Shown here one piece after another: positions 1-8,777 of a stretch of 64,000 nt of DNA. A program made the translations under genes and the position numbers. The DNA comes from Abyssicoccus albus (GTDB taxonomy: Bacteria; Bacillota; Bacilli; Staphylococcales; Abyssicoccaceae): contig NZ_RKRK01000002.1 of assembly GCF_003815035.1 (NCBI RefSeq), positions 366,163 through 430,162 on the forward strand, read 5' to 3'. The notes under the pieces are model-generated. The model worked only from the letters and a program-made list of their open reading frames with translations, did not search any database and was not told the origin of the DNA. Each line of letters begins with the position of its first letter. Position 1 is the first letter of the stretch.

Positions 1-154
1 ATCCAATTTAACAATTGATGAGTTAAGACAATACTTATCAACGGTGAAATCGAAAGTCGACACATTAAAAGCGGATCGGATTATAGAGAGAATATTGACA
101 TTAATGGAACCAGTCGAAATCGATGGTGATAATTTGCGCAATAAAAGTTTATGA
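1..154 (+). CDS. dnaI: DnaI, helicase loader (C-terminal end only)
   Basis: The frame starting at base 2 is open to a TGA at 152-154 and gives the last 50 residues of a protein ending in NLRNKSL. The text (TIDELRQYLSTVKSKVD, then ADRIIERILTLMEPVEIDG) resembles the end of the primosomal AAA+ helicase loader DnaI, which precedes thrS in staphylococci. The ATPase core lies outside the window, so the call rests on a short tail plus gene order. Confidence 0.7.
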   Translation, partial: SNLTIDELRQYLSTVKSKVDTLKADRIIERILTLMEPVEIDGDNLRNKSL

Positions 155-203
155 TGGTTACAATGGTTAGTGTGTTAATTATTTTAAATGGCATCCAAAT
201 CTA

Positions 204-231
204 TTGCATCATCAAATTTTCATGGTATACT
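204..231 (+). promoter_or_regulatory. Promoter for the thrS T-box transcript
   Basis: TTGCAT (204-209), a 16-bp spacer and TATACT (226-231), preceded by TGG. It lies about 50 bases before the T-box stem I region, after dnaI has ended. Confidence 0.55.
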
Positions 232-282
232 TAATTTAATCGAATATACGGACAACTTTGACAATGGATTGTATAGATTATT

Positions 283-455
283 GATAATCTAAGAGAGTAG
301 CTATTTGCTGGGAATGCTATATATAATCGTGTGATTGACTACCGTATATCTATTATATATATGATGAATGAGATAATATGCAGAAAGTATATTAACTAGG
401 GTGGTACCGCGAAGAACATTCGCCCCTTTTTGGGGAGAGTGTTCTTTTTTATTTA
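283..455 (+). promoter_or_regulatory. T-box riboswitch leader of thrS
   Basis: The region has a stem-I type start (AGAGAGTAGCTATTTGCTGG from about 291) and the conserved T-box bulge GGGTGGTACCGCG at 399-411, directly followed by a terminator hairpin. The T-box pairs with the NCCA end of uncharged tRNA and then blocks the terminator, so thrS is expressed when tRNA-Thr is uncharged. An ACC triplet in GACTACCGTAT (about 336-346) is a plausible threonine specifier. Confidence 0.9.
413..455 (+). terminator. T-box-controlled terminator before thrS
   Basis: The arm AGAACATTCGCCCC pairs with GGGGAGAGTGTTCT and a run of Ts follows (445-452). The competing antiterminator uses the adjacent T-box bulge. 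Confidence 0.85.
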
Positions 456-485
456 TTATATAATTATATTAATGGAGGGATAACG

Positions 486-2414
486 ATGAGTGAAATAAAA
501 ATTAAGTTCCCAGATGGTAACGAGAAGGTATTTGAACAAGGTGTTACAACTGAAGAGATTGCTGCATCTATTTCATCAAGTCTCAAAAAGCAAGCATTAG
601 CAGGTAAGTTTAACGGGCAATTGGTTGATTTAACACGTCCGCTAAATCAAGATGGCGCGATTGAAATTATTACGAAGAAGAGTGACGAAGCGCTTGAAAT
701 TTTACGCCATTCTACAGCGCATTTAATGGCACAGGCGCTTAAACGTTTATATCCTGACGTATTATTCGGTGTTGGTCCAGCCATAGAAGAAGGATTCTAT
801 TACGATGTAGATACTGAATCGACAATCAATGATGAAGACTTAGCTAAGATAGAGAAAGAAATGAAGAAAATTATTTCTGAAAATCATAAGATTGAAAGAC
901 AAGTTCTTTCTGTTGATGAAGCTAAATCATTGTTTGAACATGATCCATATAAATTGGAATTAATTGATGCAATTGGTGATGAAGAAGAAGTGACTGTCTA
1001 TCGCCAAGGTGAATTCGTTGACTTATGTCGTGGGATCCATGTGCCTTCAACGTCTAAGTTAAAGTCATTTAAGTTGCTTTCGGTGGCTGGAGCTTATTGG
1101 CGTGGTGATAGTAACAATAAGATGTTACAACGTATTTATGGTACTGCATTTTTCAATGACGATGATCTTAAAGCACACCTTCAATTGTTAGAAGAGCGTA
1201 AAGAACGTGATCACCGTAGAATCGGTAAAGATATGGATTTATTTACAAATTCACAATTAATCGGTTCAGGGTTGCCATTATGGCTTCCAAATGGCGCGAC
1301 AATCCGTCGTGAAATAGAGCGTTATATCGTTGATAAAGAAATAAGCATGGGGTACGATCATGTGTATACACCAGTACTCGGTAGTCGTGGACTATATGAA
1401 ACAAGTGGACATTGGGCACACTATTCGGATGATATCTTCCCACCAATGGAATTAGATAATGAAACATTTGTGCTAAGACCGATGAACTGTCCACACCACA
1501 TGATGATTTATAAGAATAAGAGACATTCATATAGAGAATTACCGATTCGTATCGCAGAACTTGGTACAATGCATCGATATGAAGCAAGCGGTGCGGTTAG
1601 TGGATTGCAACGTGTTCGTGGAATGACGTTAAATGATGCTCATATCTTTGTAAGACCTGATCAAATTAAAGAAGAATTTATGAATACTGTTCAATTGGTC
1701 ATTGATGTTTATAAGGATTTCAATATAACAGATTATAACTTCAGATTAAGTTATAGAGATCCATCTGATAAAGAGAAATATTTTGATGATGATGAAATGT
1801 GGGAAAAAGCACAACAAATGTTAAAAGATGCAGTCGATGAAATGGAATTAGATTACGTTGAAGCAGAAGGGGAAGCAGCATTCTATGGTCCAAAGCTTGA
1901 TGTCCAAGTGAAAACAGCACTCGGTAAAGAAGAAACATTATCGACTGTTCAATTAGACTTCTTACTTCCAGAACGATTCGATTTAACGTATATAGACTCT
2001 AATAATGAAGAAGTTAGACCTGTCGTTATTCATCGTGGCGTTGTATCAACAATGGAACGATTCGTGGCATTCTTAACAGAAGAATATAAAGGCGCTTTCC
2101 CGACATGGTTAGCACCAGAACAAGTCAGAATTATTCCAGTTTCAATTGAGCATCACTTCGATTATAGTAAACAGTTGATGGATGAATTGAAGTCACAAGG
2201 GATTCGAGTGACAATCGACGATCGTAATGAAAAGATGGGTTACAAAATAAGAGAAGCTCAAATGAGTAAAGTACCATATCAGCTTGTTATCGGGGATAAA
2301 GAAGTTGAAGAAATGCAAGTTAACGTGCGTAAATATGGTGAAGAAGCACAAAACACTGTAGAGAGAGATGACTTTATTTGGAACTTAGTCGATGAGATCA
2401 GACTCAAAAAATAA
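486..2414 (+). CDS. thrS: Threonyl-tRNA synthetase
   Basis: Charges tRNA-Thr in the cytoplasm. At 642 aa it has the usual bacterial length. The order is a TGS domain (about 1-62), the second N-terminal editing domain with the H75-x3-H79 pair in RHSTAHL and a later CRGIHVPS motif, the class II catalytic core with RPMNCPHH (zinc cysteine) and [13 protein letters not shown], then a C-terminal anticodon-binding domain. Start ATG at 486 follows GGAGGG with good spacing. It is a single-gene transcript behind its own T-box leader. A new promoter follows directly after the stop. Confidence 0.98.
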   Translation: MSEIKIKFPDGNEKVFEQGVTTEEIAASISSSLKKQALAGKFNGQLVDLTRPLNQDGAIEIITKKSDEALEILRHSTAHLMAQALKRLYPDVLFGVGPAIEEGFYYDVDTESTINDEDLAKIEKEMKKIISENHKIERQVLSVDEAKSLFEHDPYKLELIDAIGDEEEVTVYRQGEFVDLCRGIHVPSTSKLKSFKLLSVAGAYWRGDSNNKMLQRIYGTAFFNDDDLKAHLQLLEERKERDHRRIGKDMDLFTNSQLIGSGLPLWLPNGATIRREIERYIVDKEISMGYDHVYTPVLGSRGLYETSGHWAHYSDDIFPPMELDNETFVLRPMNCPHHMMIYKNKRHSYRELPIRIAELGTMHRYEASGAVSGLQRVRGMTLNDAHIFVRPDQIKEEFMNTVQLVIDVYKDFNITDYNFRLSYRDPSDKEKYFDDDEMWEKAQQMLKDAVDEMELDYVEAEGEAAFYGPKLDVQVKTALGKEETLSTVQLDFLLPERFDLTYIDSNNEEVRPVVIHRGVVSTMERFVAFLTEEYKGAFPTWLAPEQVRIIPVSIEHHFDYSKQLMDELKSQGIRVTIDDRNEKMGYKIREAQMSKVPYQLVIGDKEVEEMQVNVRKYGEEAQNTVERDDFIWNLVDEIRLKK

Positions 2415-2415
2415 T

Positions 2416-2444
2416 TTGACTCACTAATATATACGTGGTATAGT
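2416..2444 (+). promoter_or_regulatory. Promoter of the infC-rpmI-rplT operon
   Basis: TTGACT (2416-2421), 17-bp spacer, TATAGT (2439-2444) with TGG just upstream of the -10. It begins two bases after the thrS stop and leads into the long structured infC leader. Confidence 0.75.
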
Positions 2445-2449
2445 TAATA

Positions 2450-2600
2450 ACGTTGAATAAAAGAACAAGAAGAGGCGCCCGCTTCTCACCTTACGACGCA
2501 TTAAGCAGTTATAAGGTTTATACGTGAAGTATTATGAGTGAACGGGTGTATATGTATGCCCGTTCACTTTTGTTTTGCCTAAATCTTTCTTTTATTAAAC
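2450..2600 (+). promoter_or_regulatory. L20 leader (ribosomal protein autoregulation) with attenuator
   Basis: The roughly 160-base leader upstream of infC holds structured elements around 2472-2530 and an intrinsic terminator: AGTGAACGGG (2537-2546) pairs with CCCGTTCACT (2559-2568), followed by TTTTGTTTT. In Bacillus and relatives free L20 binds such a leader and promotes premature termination. Position and architecture match. I did not fold it. Confidence 0.75.
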
Positions 2601-2622
2601 TTAAATTTAGGAGGTGTTACCC

Positions 2623-3141
2623 ATAGCTAAAGACACAACAATAATTAACGACAAGATCAGATCAAATGAAGTACGATTAATCGCACAAGATGGGGATCAA
2701 CTTGGTGTTAAAAGTACAAAAGAAGCATTAGAGATGGCTGAGCGTGTCAATTTAGACTTAGTATTAGTTGCACCTAAAGCAAAACCGCCTGTTGCGCGTA
2801 TTATGGATTATGGTAAATACAAATACGAACAACAAAAGAAAGAGAAAGAAGCTCGTAAAAAGCAAAAAGTGATTAATGTTAAAGAAATTCGCTTAAGCCC
2901 AACGATCGAAGAGCATGACTTCAATACGAAGTTAAATCATGCACGTAAGTTCTTATCGAAAGAAGACAAAGTAAAAGTGTCTATTCGTTTTAGAGGACGT
3001 GCGATTACGCATAAAGAAATCGGACAAAAGGTATTAGAAGATTTCGCTAAAGAATGTCAAGATGTTGCAACGGTTGAACAAAAACCGAAAATGGAAGGAC
3101 GTTCAATGTTCTTAATGTTAGCACCAATTCAAGAGAAGTAA
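2623..3141 (+). CDS. infC: Translation initiation factor IF-3
   Basis: Binds the 30S subunit and checks start codon and initiator tRNA pairing. The product has the N-terminal domain, a lysine-rich linker ([16 protein letters not shown]) and the C-terminal domain with [11 protein letters not shown] and [10 protein letters not shown]. Start choice: a GTG at 2614 overlaps the ribosome binding site AGGAGG (2609-2614). ATA at 2623 lies 8 bases after that site and begins [13 protein letters not shown], the conserved family start. I therefore call ATA as the start (172 aa). Rare AUU/AUA starts are a known IF-3 self-limiting device. Confidence 0.93.
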   Translation: MAKDTTIINDKIRSNEVRLIAQDGDQLGVKSTKEALEMAERVNLDLVLVAPKAKPPVARIMDYGKYKYEQQKKEKEARKKQKVINVKEIRLSPTIEEHDFNTKLNHARKFLSKEDKVKVSIRFRGRAITHKEIGQKVLEDFAKECQDVATVEQKPKMEGRSMFLMLAPIQEK

Positions 3142-3166
3142 TTCAATTATTTAGGAGGAAATTATT

Positions 3167-3367
3167 ATGCCAAAGATGAAAACTCACCGTGGATCAGCAA
3201 AACGTTTTAAACGTACATCATCAGGTAAATTAAAACGTTCTAGAGCATTCACATCTCACTTATTCGCCAACAAATCAACGAAACAAAAACGTAAGCTTAG
3301 AAAAGCTTCATTAGTGTCTAAAAGCGATATGAAACGTATCAAACAAATGTTAACTTACGTAAAATAA
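3167..3367 (+). CDS. rpmI: Ribosomal protein L35
   Basis: A 66-residue, very basic protein beginning [20 protein letters not shown], the L35 signature. It is part of the large ribosomal subunit. It lies 25 bases after infC with its own AGGAGG site, as the middle gene of infC-rpmI-rplT, and should share the L20-controlled transcript. Confidence 0.97.
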   Translation: MPKMKTHRGSAKRFKRTSSGKLKRSRAFTSHLFANKSTKQKRKLRKASLVSKSDMKRIKQMLTYVK

Positions 3368-3394
3368 ATAGTAGATATTTAAGGAGGAATTATT

Positions 3395-3754
3395 ATGCCA
3401 CGAGTAAAAGGTGGAACAGTTACAAGACGTCGTCGTAAACGTACGTTGAAACTTGCTAAAGGTTATTTCGGTTCAAAGAGTAAATTATACAAAGTAGCTA
3501 AACAACAGGTTATTAAATCAGGTCAATATGCATACCGTGACCGTCGTCAAAAGAAACGTGAATTCCGTAAATTATGGATTACACGTATTAATGCGGCAGC
3601 TCGTCAAGAAGGGTTAAGCTATTCTAAATTAATGAATGGTTTAAAACTTGCGGGTATTGATATTAACCGTAAAATGTTATCAGAAATTGCGATTTCTGAC
3701 CAAAAAGCATTTGCTGAAATTGCGCAACAAGCAAAAGACGCATTAGCTAAATAG
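3395..3754 (+). CDS. rplT: Ribosomal protein L20
   Basis: 119 aa, basic, beginning [20 protein letters not shown] and containing [12 protein letters not shown]. It is an early-assembly 23S rRNA binding protein of the large subunit and, in Firmicutes, the repressor that acts on the leader upstream of infC. Preceded by AAGGAGGAA and followed by a strong terminator that closes the operon. Confidence 0.97.
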   Translation: MPRVKGGTVTRRRRKRTLKLAKGYFGSKSKLYKVAKQQVIKSGQYAYRDRRQKKREFRKLWITRINAAARQEGLSYSKLMNGLKLAGIDINRKMLSEIAISDQKAFAEIAQQAKDALAK

Positions 3755-3768
3755 TCGTATTTAATTTT

Positions 3769-3807
3769 TAACTTCTATGTTTATTATAAACATAGAAGTT
3801 TTTTTTA
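3769..3807 (+). terminator. Terminator of infC-rpmI-rplT
   Basis: AACTTCTATGTTTA pairs with TAAACATAGAAGTT around a short loop (3770-3800), followed by a T run to 3807. Confidence 0.9.
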
Positions 3808-3864
3808 TTTAACAGAAAATACATACATTTCAGGTTGTGATTTATTTGGTGCCGGTCAAGTTTT

Positions 3865-4005
3865 ATGAATCACATTAAAATCAAAGGTATTGAAGTATAT
3901 AACGGTATCAATAAAGTCTACAAAAAAATTTGGCTGATGATGACACAATATTGTGGTTGCAATGGTATAACGAAAGGCACGATTGTAAATGGCATTAACA
4001 ATTAA
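3865..4005 (+). pseudogene. Possible remnant of a KAS III-like (FabH-like) gene
   Basis: Between the rplT terminator and the M42 peptidase lie about 370 bases without a clear gene. From ATG 3865 a 46-codon frame starts MNHIKIKGIEVYNGINKVYK, which reminds me of the N-terminus of a ketoacyl-ACP synthase III-like family (xxIKIKxIEVYH). After about 18 residues the similarity stops, and the downstream frames are closed by many stops up to about 4080. No good ribosome binding site is present. This is a weak call. The region could simply be non-coding. Confidence 0.25.
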
Positions 4006-4110
4006 GGATTGAAGAGGGTTAAAGAAGTCACTGAGCAAGAACATTAGAAGAGCTTGAGTCACTCTCTAGAGTAAATATTCAGAAGAAAAGCTTATATTTG
4101 ATAAGAATGA

Positions 4111-4154
4111 CGTAAACGTTCACATTATTGTTTAATTGTATTGTATGGTATAAT
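4111..4154 (+). promoter_or_regulatory. Promoter region of the M42 peptidase with cre-like palindrome
   Basis: TATAAT at 4149-4154 is preceded by TGG, with TTGTTT (4128-4133) as a poorly spaced -35. Just upstream, 4111-4124 read on the minus strand is TGTGAACGTTTACG, matching 12 of 14 positions of the CcpA cre consensus TGWAANCGNTNWCA. Catabolite control is possible but unproven. Confidence 0.35.
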
Positions 4155-4185
4155 TAAAATAATCTGATTATTAGGAGGAATACAT

Positions 4186-5265
4186 ATGGATAAAGAATTA
4201 CAATTATTAAAAGACTTAACAGATGCTCATGGTGTCAGTGGTTATGAGCATGATGTAAAGAAAGTACTTCAGAGCTATTTAGAACCTAATAGTGATGAAC
4301 TGATTCATGATAAATTAGGTGGTATATTCGGTAAGAAAAATGCTACAAATGGTTCTAAAACAATTCTGATTGGTGGTCACTTAGATGAAGTAGGATTCAT
4401 GGTGACAGATATTACAAAAGAAGGTTTCTTAAAGTTTACACCAATAGGTGGTTGGTGGAGTCAAGTGATGTTGAGTCAACGTATGAATGTTATTACAGAA
4501 CAAGGTGTATTAACAGGTATCATCGGAAGTAAACCACCTCATGTATTGACACCTGAAGACCGTAAAAAAACGGTTGAAATCAAAGATATGTTTATCGATA
4601 TCGGTGTAAAAGATAAAGAAGAAGCTGAATCATTTGGAGTTCAAATTGGTGATCAAATTACACCATATATGGAATTCACTGAAATGGCGAATAAAAATTA
4701 TTTACTTGCTAAAGCGTGGGACAACCGTTTTGGATGTGCTGTAGCATCTCAAGTATTAGCAGAATTAAACGGTGAAGATGTCAATGTAAACGTAGCAAGT
4801 GGTGCGACTGTTCAAGAAGAAGTTGGTCTACGAGGCGCTAAAACAGCCGCTGCAAAAGTAAAGCCAGATTTAGCAATTGCAGTAGACGTAGGACTTGCGT
4901 TGGATACGCCTGATATGCCGAAAAACGAAGGTGAAGGTAATTTAGGAGATGGACCGTTGTTGTTATTATTAGATGCGACAAATATCGGACACGTTGGGTT
5001 TAGAAAGCACGTTCAGAAAGTGATTAAAGATAAAGGTTTACCAGTACAACTTGCAATGGTAACTAAAGGCGGAACGGATTCAGGATCATTCCATGTTGCG
5101 AATGAAGGTGTACCGTCGTTATCTATAGGCGTACCGTTAAGATATATGCACTCTAATGCATCAATTATGCATCGTGAAGATTTCCAAAATACGGTGAAAT
5201 TAATTGTTGAAATTGTGAAGTCATTAGATGACGAAGCGGTTGATTCAATTATTTATGGGAAGTAA
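4186..5265 (+). CDS. M42 family metallo-aminopeptidase
   Basis: A 359-aa cytosolic dinuclear-metal aminopeptidase of the glutamyl aminopeptidase/FrvX/YtoP group. Visible motifs are GGHLDEVGFMV (first metal His-Asp, about residue 65), AWDNRFGCA (bridging Asp), QEEVGLRGA (catalytic Glu and metal Glu), AIAVDVG (metal Asp) and a late GGTDSGSFH. Members form large multimers that trim peptides after the proteasome-like proteases; the exact substrate cannot be read from sequence. It stands alone between its own promoter and terminator, start ATG 4186 after AGGAGG. Confidence 0.92.
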   Translation: MDKELQLLKDLTDAHGVSGYEHDVKKVLQSYLEPNSDELIHDKLGGIFGKKNATNGSKTILIGGHLDEVGFMVTDITKEGFLKFTPIGGWWSQVMLSQRMNVITEQGVLTGIIGSKPPHVLTPEDRKKTVEIKDMFIDIGVKDKEEAESFGVQIGDQITPYMEFTEMANKNYLLAKAWDNRFGCAVASQVLAELNGEDVNVNVASGATVQEEVGLRGAKTAAAKVKPDLAIAVDVGLALDTPDMPKNEGEGNLGDGPLLLLLDATNIGHVGFRKHVQKVIKDKGLPVQLAMVTKGGTDSGSFHVANEGVPSLSIGVPLRYMHSNASIMHREDFQNTVKLIVEIVKSLDDEAVDSIIYGK

Positions 5266-5317
5266 TTGAATCAATAAAATTTAAATCATTAAACGATAAT
5301 GTTTAATTCATAGTACA

Positions 5318-5354
5318 AATATCCACCAGAATAATTTCATTCGGTGGATATTTT
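5318..5354 (+). terminator. Terminator after the M42 peptidase
   Basis: ATATCCACCAGA pairs with the facing arm TCGGTGGATAT, followed by TTTTCT. It lies about 55 bases after the stop. Confidence 0.75.
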
Positions 5355-5443
5355 CTAATTTAAATCATTATAATCAATCAATAATTTATATATTATTTTC
5401 AAATAAATAATATAACTAATCACTTATATTAAAGGATTACAAT

Positions 5444-5719
5444 TTGAAGGATGTTGCCTCTATGAGAAAAACATTATTGCTATTATCTATATTAAACTTA
5501 ATTTATTTATATATTTGTTTGAATTATAGCCATATACATAATTACTTTTTATTATCAACCTTTATTCCTTTATTTTTTAATTTACTATTTTTAATGCTAG
5601 GAGCCTACACATTATCAATTGAATCAGACAAAAAAAGTGATAAGATTATAAGTATTTTAATTTTAATTGTAAATATAGTTCCAATCATTTTAATGAGCTC
5701 AGTTTTTCTATTTCTATAA
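5444..5719 (+). CDS. Small three-helix membrane protein, unknown
   Basis: I do not recognise this protein. It is up to 91 aa and strongly hydrophobic, with likely membrane segments near residues 9-26, 32-57 and 66-90 and a short SDKKSDK loop before the last. A TTG at 5444 follows AAAGGA; an internal ATG at 5462 follows GAAGG, so the true start is uncertain (91 or 85 aa). The coding region is much more AT-rich than its neighbours, which suggests recent acquisition or weak constraint. It is separated by terminator and spacing from the genes on either side. Confidence 0.55.
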   Translation: MKDVASMRKTLLLLSILNLIYLYICLNYSHIHNYFLLSTFIPLFFNLLFLMLGAYTLSIESDKKSDKIISILILIVNIVPIILMSSVFLFL

Positions 5720-5777
5720 ATGATATATAAATTGAACTATATAATTTGAACATATTATTTTAAAGGATGATTAATTA

Positions 5778-6425
5778 ATGAATATCAATATCGGTGTGAT
5801 GGCTGGGACACCAATCGATACGAAATTTGGTGTTGAAATCGTAAAACCGTATGCAAGACATATTGTCTCTCTTCCTGTTTCTCAAAATCCAGAGGAACAA
5901 ACACGGTTCCAAACGATGGATTCAGTGTTAAGGGAGGAAAAAATTAAAGAAATGATTCACAATACGATGCCGATGGATTGTTTAGTCGTATATTGTAATT
6001 CACTCTCTAGTGTTATTGACTTTGAATCATTATCGAAAGTATTTAATATCCCAATCATAACACCACTAGATTTCTACACTGAAATCTCATCACAATATCA
6101 AAGATTTGGCGTATTCAGTGCAAATGCCCAAGGTAGTGCGGGTGTGGAGAAGTATTTGTTAGTAAACAATCGCGATGCAAAAATTTTTTCAGTTGCTAAT
6201 TTGAATTGGGTTAATGCGATAGAAGAAGGTGTAACAGCTGAAAAGATATACAATGAATTTGGATTGAAAGAAAGTATTCAATTATTAGAAACAATTGGAG
6301 CTCAAAGTATTGTATTAGGATGTACTCACTTCCCATATTTTAAATCGTATATTGAGCAACAGACTGAATTAATCGTGTTAAGTCCGGATGATTATATTAA
6401 AAATAAATTGATACATATAAAATAG
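5778..6425 (+). CDS. Aspartate/glutamate racemase-family protein
   Basis: 215 aa with the two-cysteine arrangement of the Asp/Glu racemase superfamily: first catalytic Cys in VVYCNSLSSV and second in VLGCTHFPYF, the same LGCTHxP motif as in MurI. It also begins with the family-type strand IGVMAGTPIDTKFG. It is shorter than MurI (about 270 aa) and a true murI is present at 24094, so this is probably an amino-acid racemase of other specificity or a related isomerase. The start ATG 5778 follows AAAGGATG. It forms a single-gene unit. Confidence 0.8.
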   Translation: MNINIGVMAGTPIDTKFGVEIVKPYARHIVSLPVSQNPEEQTRFQTMDSVLREEKIKEMIHNTMPMDCLVVYCNSLSSVIDFESLSKVFNIPIITPLDFYTEISSQYQRFGVFSANAQGSAGVEKYLLVNNRDAKIFSVANLNWVNAIEEGVTAEKIYNEFGLKESIQLLETIGAQSIVLGCTHFPYFKSYIEQQTELIVLSPDDYIKNKLIHIK

Positions 6426-6517
6426 TTTAGTCGCATGAATGCCCATTATAAATATAGTACAATGATATAAAGTATAAGGAAGTTTACTCTTCTAATCAAA
6501 AGTATGGAGTGTACACA

Positions 6518-7294
6518 ATGGATTTAATTCAATCAAGTCAAAATCAAAAAATTAAAGATGTAGTTAAACTTCATCAGCGTAAACATCGCTACAAAGAGCG
6601 TAAGTTTCTCATCGAAGGGGATCATTTAATCAGTGAAGCGATTGCTGCAAATATTCATATTGATTCGATATTTATTGACGAAAACATTCACGTTGAAGCG
6701 TCTTATTTAGACGAGTTAAATAAGTATTGCAATCACTGTTACTCTATTTCTAAAGAAGTGGCATCTGCCTTAAGTACAACAGAAACGACTCAAGGAATCT
6801 TTGCCGTTTGTGAGATGCAAGAGTCTAACGATGCAATTGATTTAAAAGGGTTAAATAAAATTATTTATTTAGACAGAATTCAAGATCCTGGGAACCTTGG
6901 AACGATTATAAGAACTGCAGATGCGTGTGGGTTAGATGCAGTTGTATTGAGTGAGGGGACAGTTGATGTATATAACGATAAGGTTATACGCTCTACACAA
7001 GGAAGTTTATTTCATATTCCAATCTTGATTGAATCATTTGAGTCTGTTTGTGAACATTTTGAAGGACATATATATGGTACAGCGTTGGATGATGATGCAT
7101 TAGACTATCGACAAGTCGAACCTCGGCAATCGTTCATGCTCATTGTCGGTAATGAAGGACGTGGTGTTCATCCTGATATTCTATGTTCAACTGATGATAA
7201 TGTTTATATTCCTATACGTGGTGAAGTTGAGAGTTTAAATGTAAGTATAGCGAGTGGCATTTTGATGTATCATTTAAGCCGATTTGATGGATAA
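6518..7294 (+). CDS. TrmH-family (SPOUT) 2'-O-ribose RNA methyltransferase
   Basis: Methylates a ribose 2'-OH of rRNA or tRNA with SAM. The 258-aa product has an N-terminal substrate-binding domain (SSQNQKIKDVVKLHQRKHR, FLIEGDHLISEA) and the trefoil-knot SPOUT domain with LDRIQDPGNLGTIIRTADA, VGNEGRGVH and IPIRGEVESLNVSIASGI. ATG 6518 follows GGAG by 8 bases, and the upstream GTG 6509 overlaps that site, so the later start is preferred. This gene precedes pheS in Bacillus (ysgA) and staphylococci. The target nucleotide is not evident. Confidence 0.9.
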   Translation: MDLIQSSQNQKIKDVVKLHQRKHRYKERKFLIEGDHLISEAIAANIHIDSIFIDENIHVEASYLDELNKYCNHCYSISKEVASALSTTETTQGIFAVCEMQESNDAIDLKGLNKIIYLDRIQDPGNLGTIIRTADACGLDAVVLSEGTVDVYNDKVIRSTQGSLFHIPILIESFESVCEHFEGHIYGTALDDDALDYRQVEPRQSFMLIVGNEGRGVHPDILCSTDDNVYIPIRGEVESLNVSIASGILMYHLSRFDG

Positions 7295-7313
7295 TATAAT
7301 TCTGTGATGTAGA

Positions 7314-7341
7314 TTGAATAATTCATATTTCGTGATATAAT
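7314..7341 (+). promoter_or_regulatory. Promoter of the pheST T-box transcript
   Basis: TTGAAT (7314-7319), 16-bp spacer, TATAAT (7336-7341) with an upstream TG (extended -10). Confidence 0.65.
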
Positions 7342-7414
7342 GAAGTTAATAATGTGACTAGTCATCGTATTTGTATTGTGAGTATGATTTGTTACGACGA
7401 CAATTAAATATCTA

Positions 7415-7650
7415 GATTTAAGAAGAGAATATATTGAAAGATTAAGCAATAGGAAGCTGAAACCTTGACTGAAAGTTTTAGCCTTAATAAATATATTTGT
7501 TCACCTTATTATGTATCTAGACGAGTTGCGATCGTGATTTGCAATTTAAGTGTATATTAATTAAGTATTAAGTATTTGATCATTAATATAAATTTGGGTG
7601 GTACCACGGAAACTTCTTTCGTCCCAGTTGGGATGAAGGGAGTTTTTTGT
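7415..7650 (+). promoter_or_regulatory. T-box riboswitch leader of pheS-pheT, with terminator
   Basis: The conserved T-box bulge GGGTGGTACCACGG is at 7596-7609. It is followed by the terminator arms AACTTCTTTCGTCCC (7611-7625) and GGGATGAAGGGAGTT (about 7630-7644) with a T run to 7648. The stem-I region starts near AAGAAGAGAATATATTGAAAG. Uncharged tRNA-Phe should stabilise the antiterminator and switch on pheST. Confidence 0.9.
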
Positions 7651-7715
7651 TTTATTGAGTAATTTGAAAGCATGAAAATGAAATTAAATTTAATGATAAT
7701 AATAGGAGTGATCAT

Positions 7716-8777
7716 ATGTCATTGTTGGATGAATTAAAAGATTTACAGCAAGAAGCGACTGAATTAATCGCACAAAGTGAAACGTCTAAAGATTTACAAG
7801 ATGTAAAAGTGAAATTCCTTGGAAAGAAAGGGCCTATTTCGCAATTAATGAAGCAGATGAAAGATTTACCAAATGAAGAGAAGCCACAGTTCGGTAAGGA
7901 AGTGAATATTGCGCGTCAAAATATTCAGTCACAAATTGATGATCGTCAAGTTGAGATAGAAGAGAAGGAATTAAATGCTCAATTAGCAGCTGAAACAATA
8001 GATATTACAATGCCCGCAAATATACCGACTCAAGGTAATGTTCATCCGCTCACAAAAATTGTGAATGAAATTGAAGATGTATTTATTGGGTTAGGTTATA
8101 GCATTGTTGAAGGTCGTGAAGTTGAGAGCGATTATTATAACTTTGAGGCGTTGAACTTACCAAAAACACATCCTGCACGTGATATGCAAGATAGTTTTTA
8201 TATCAGTGAGGAAATTTTACTTAGAACCCATACATCTCCAGTCCAAGCTAGAACGATGGAGCGATATGGTGGACAAGGTCCGGTAAAAATTATTTGTCCG
8301 GGAAAAGTATATCGACGAGATGCTGATGATGCGACACATTCACATCAATTTAACCAAATTGAAGGATTAGTGATTGATAAAAATATTACAATGGCAGACT
8401 TGAAAGGAACGCTTCAATATTTTGCAAAGCGTATTTTCGGTGAAGAGCGTGAGATTAGATTACGCCCAAGTTATTTCCCATTTACTGAACCGAGTGTAGA
8501 GGTAGACATCTCTTGTTTTAAATGTGGTGGCATAGGTTGTAACGTATGTAAAGGCATAGGTTGGATTGAAATTCTAGGTGCAGGATTAGTGCATCCTAAC
8601 GTATTAGAAATGGGTGGTTTCGACCCAGAAGTGTATAGTGGATTTGCATTCGGTATGGGTCCAGACCGTATTGCGATGTTGAAATATGGCATTGAAGACA
8701 TTAGACATTTATACACGAATGATTTAAGGTTTAATACGCAATTTAGCACATTAGAAGATGATGGGAGTGAATCATAA
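7716..8777 (+). CDS. pheS: Phenylalanyl-tRNA synthetase alpha subunit
   Basis: 353-aa catalytic subunit of the alpha2-beta2 synthetase. An N-terminal coiled-coil tRNA-binding arm (about 1-85) precedes the class II core with [43 protein letters not shown] and [17 protein letters not shown]. Cysteine pairs in [15 protein letters not shown] (about 268-282) form the zinc-binding-like insert common in Gram-positive PheS. Its stop overlaps the pheT start by one base, giving translational coupling. Confidence 0.97.
   Translation: MSLLDELKDLQQEATELIAQSETSKDLQDVKVKFLGKKGPISQLMKQMKDLPNEEKPQFGKEVNIARQNIQSQIDDRQVEIEEKELNAQLAAETIDITMPANIPTQGNVHPLTKIVNEIEDVFIGLGYSIVEGREVESDYYNFEALNLPKTHPARDMQDSFYISEEILLRTHTSPVQARTMERYGGQGPVKIICPGKVYRRDADDATHSHQFNQIEGLVIDKNITMADLKGTLQYFAKRIFGEEREIRLRPSYFPFTEPSVEVDISCFKCGGIGCNVCKGIGWIEILGAGLVHPNVLEMGGFDPEVYSGFAFGMGPDRIAMLKYGIEDIRHLYTNDLRFNTQFSTLEDDGSES

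Noticed and set aside
1243-1587. 114-codon minus-strand frame inside thrS
   Set aside because: A shadow of a well-supported gene in the opposite frame, with no start signals.
3856-4062. 68-codon minus-strand frame in the gap after rplT
   Set aside because: No ribosome binding site, no recognisable protein text, and no neighbours in that direction.
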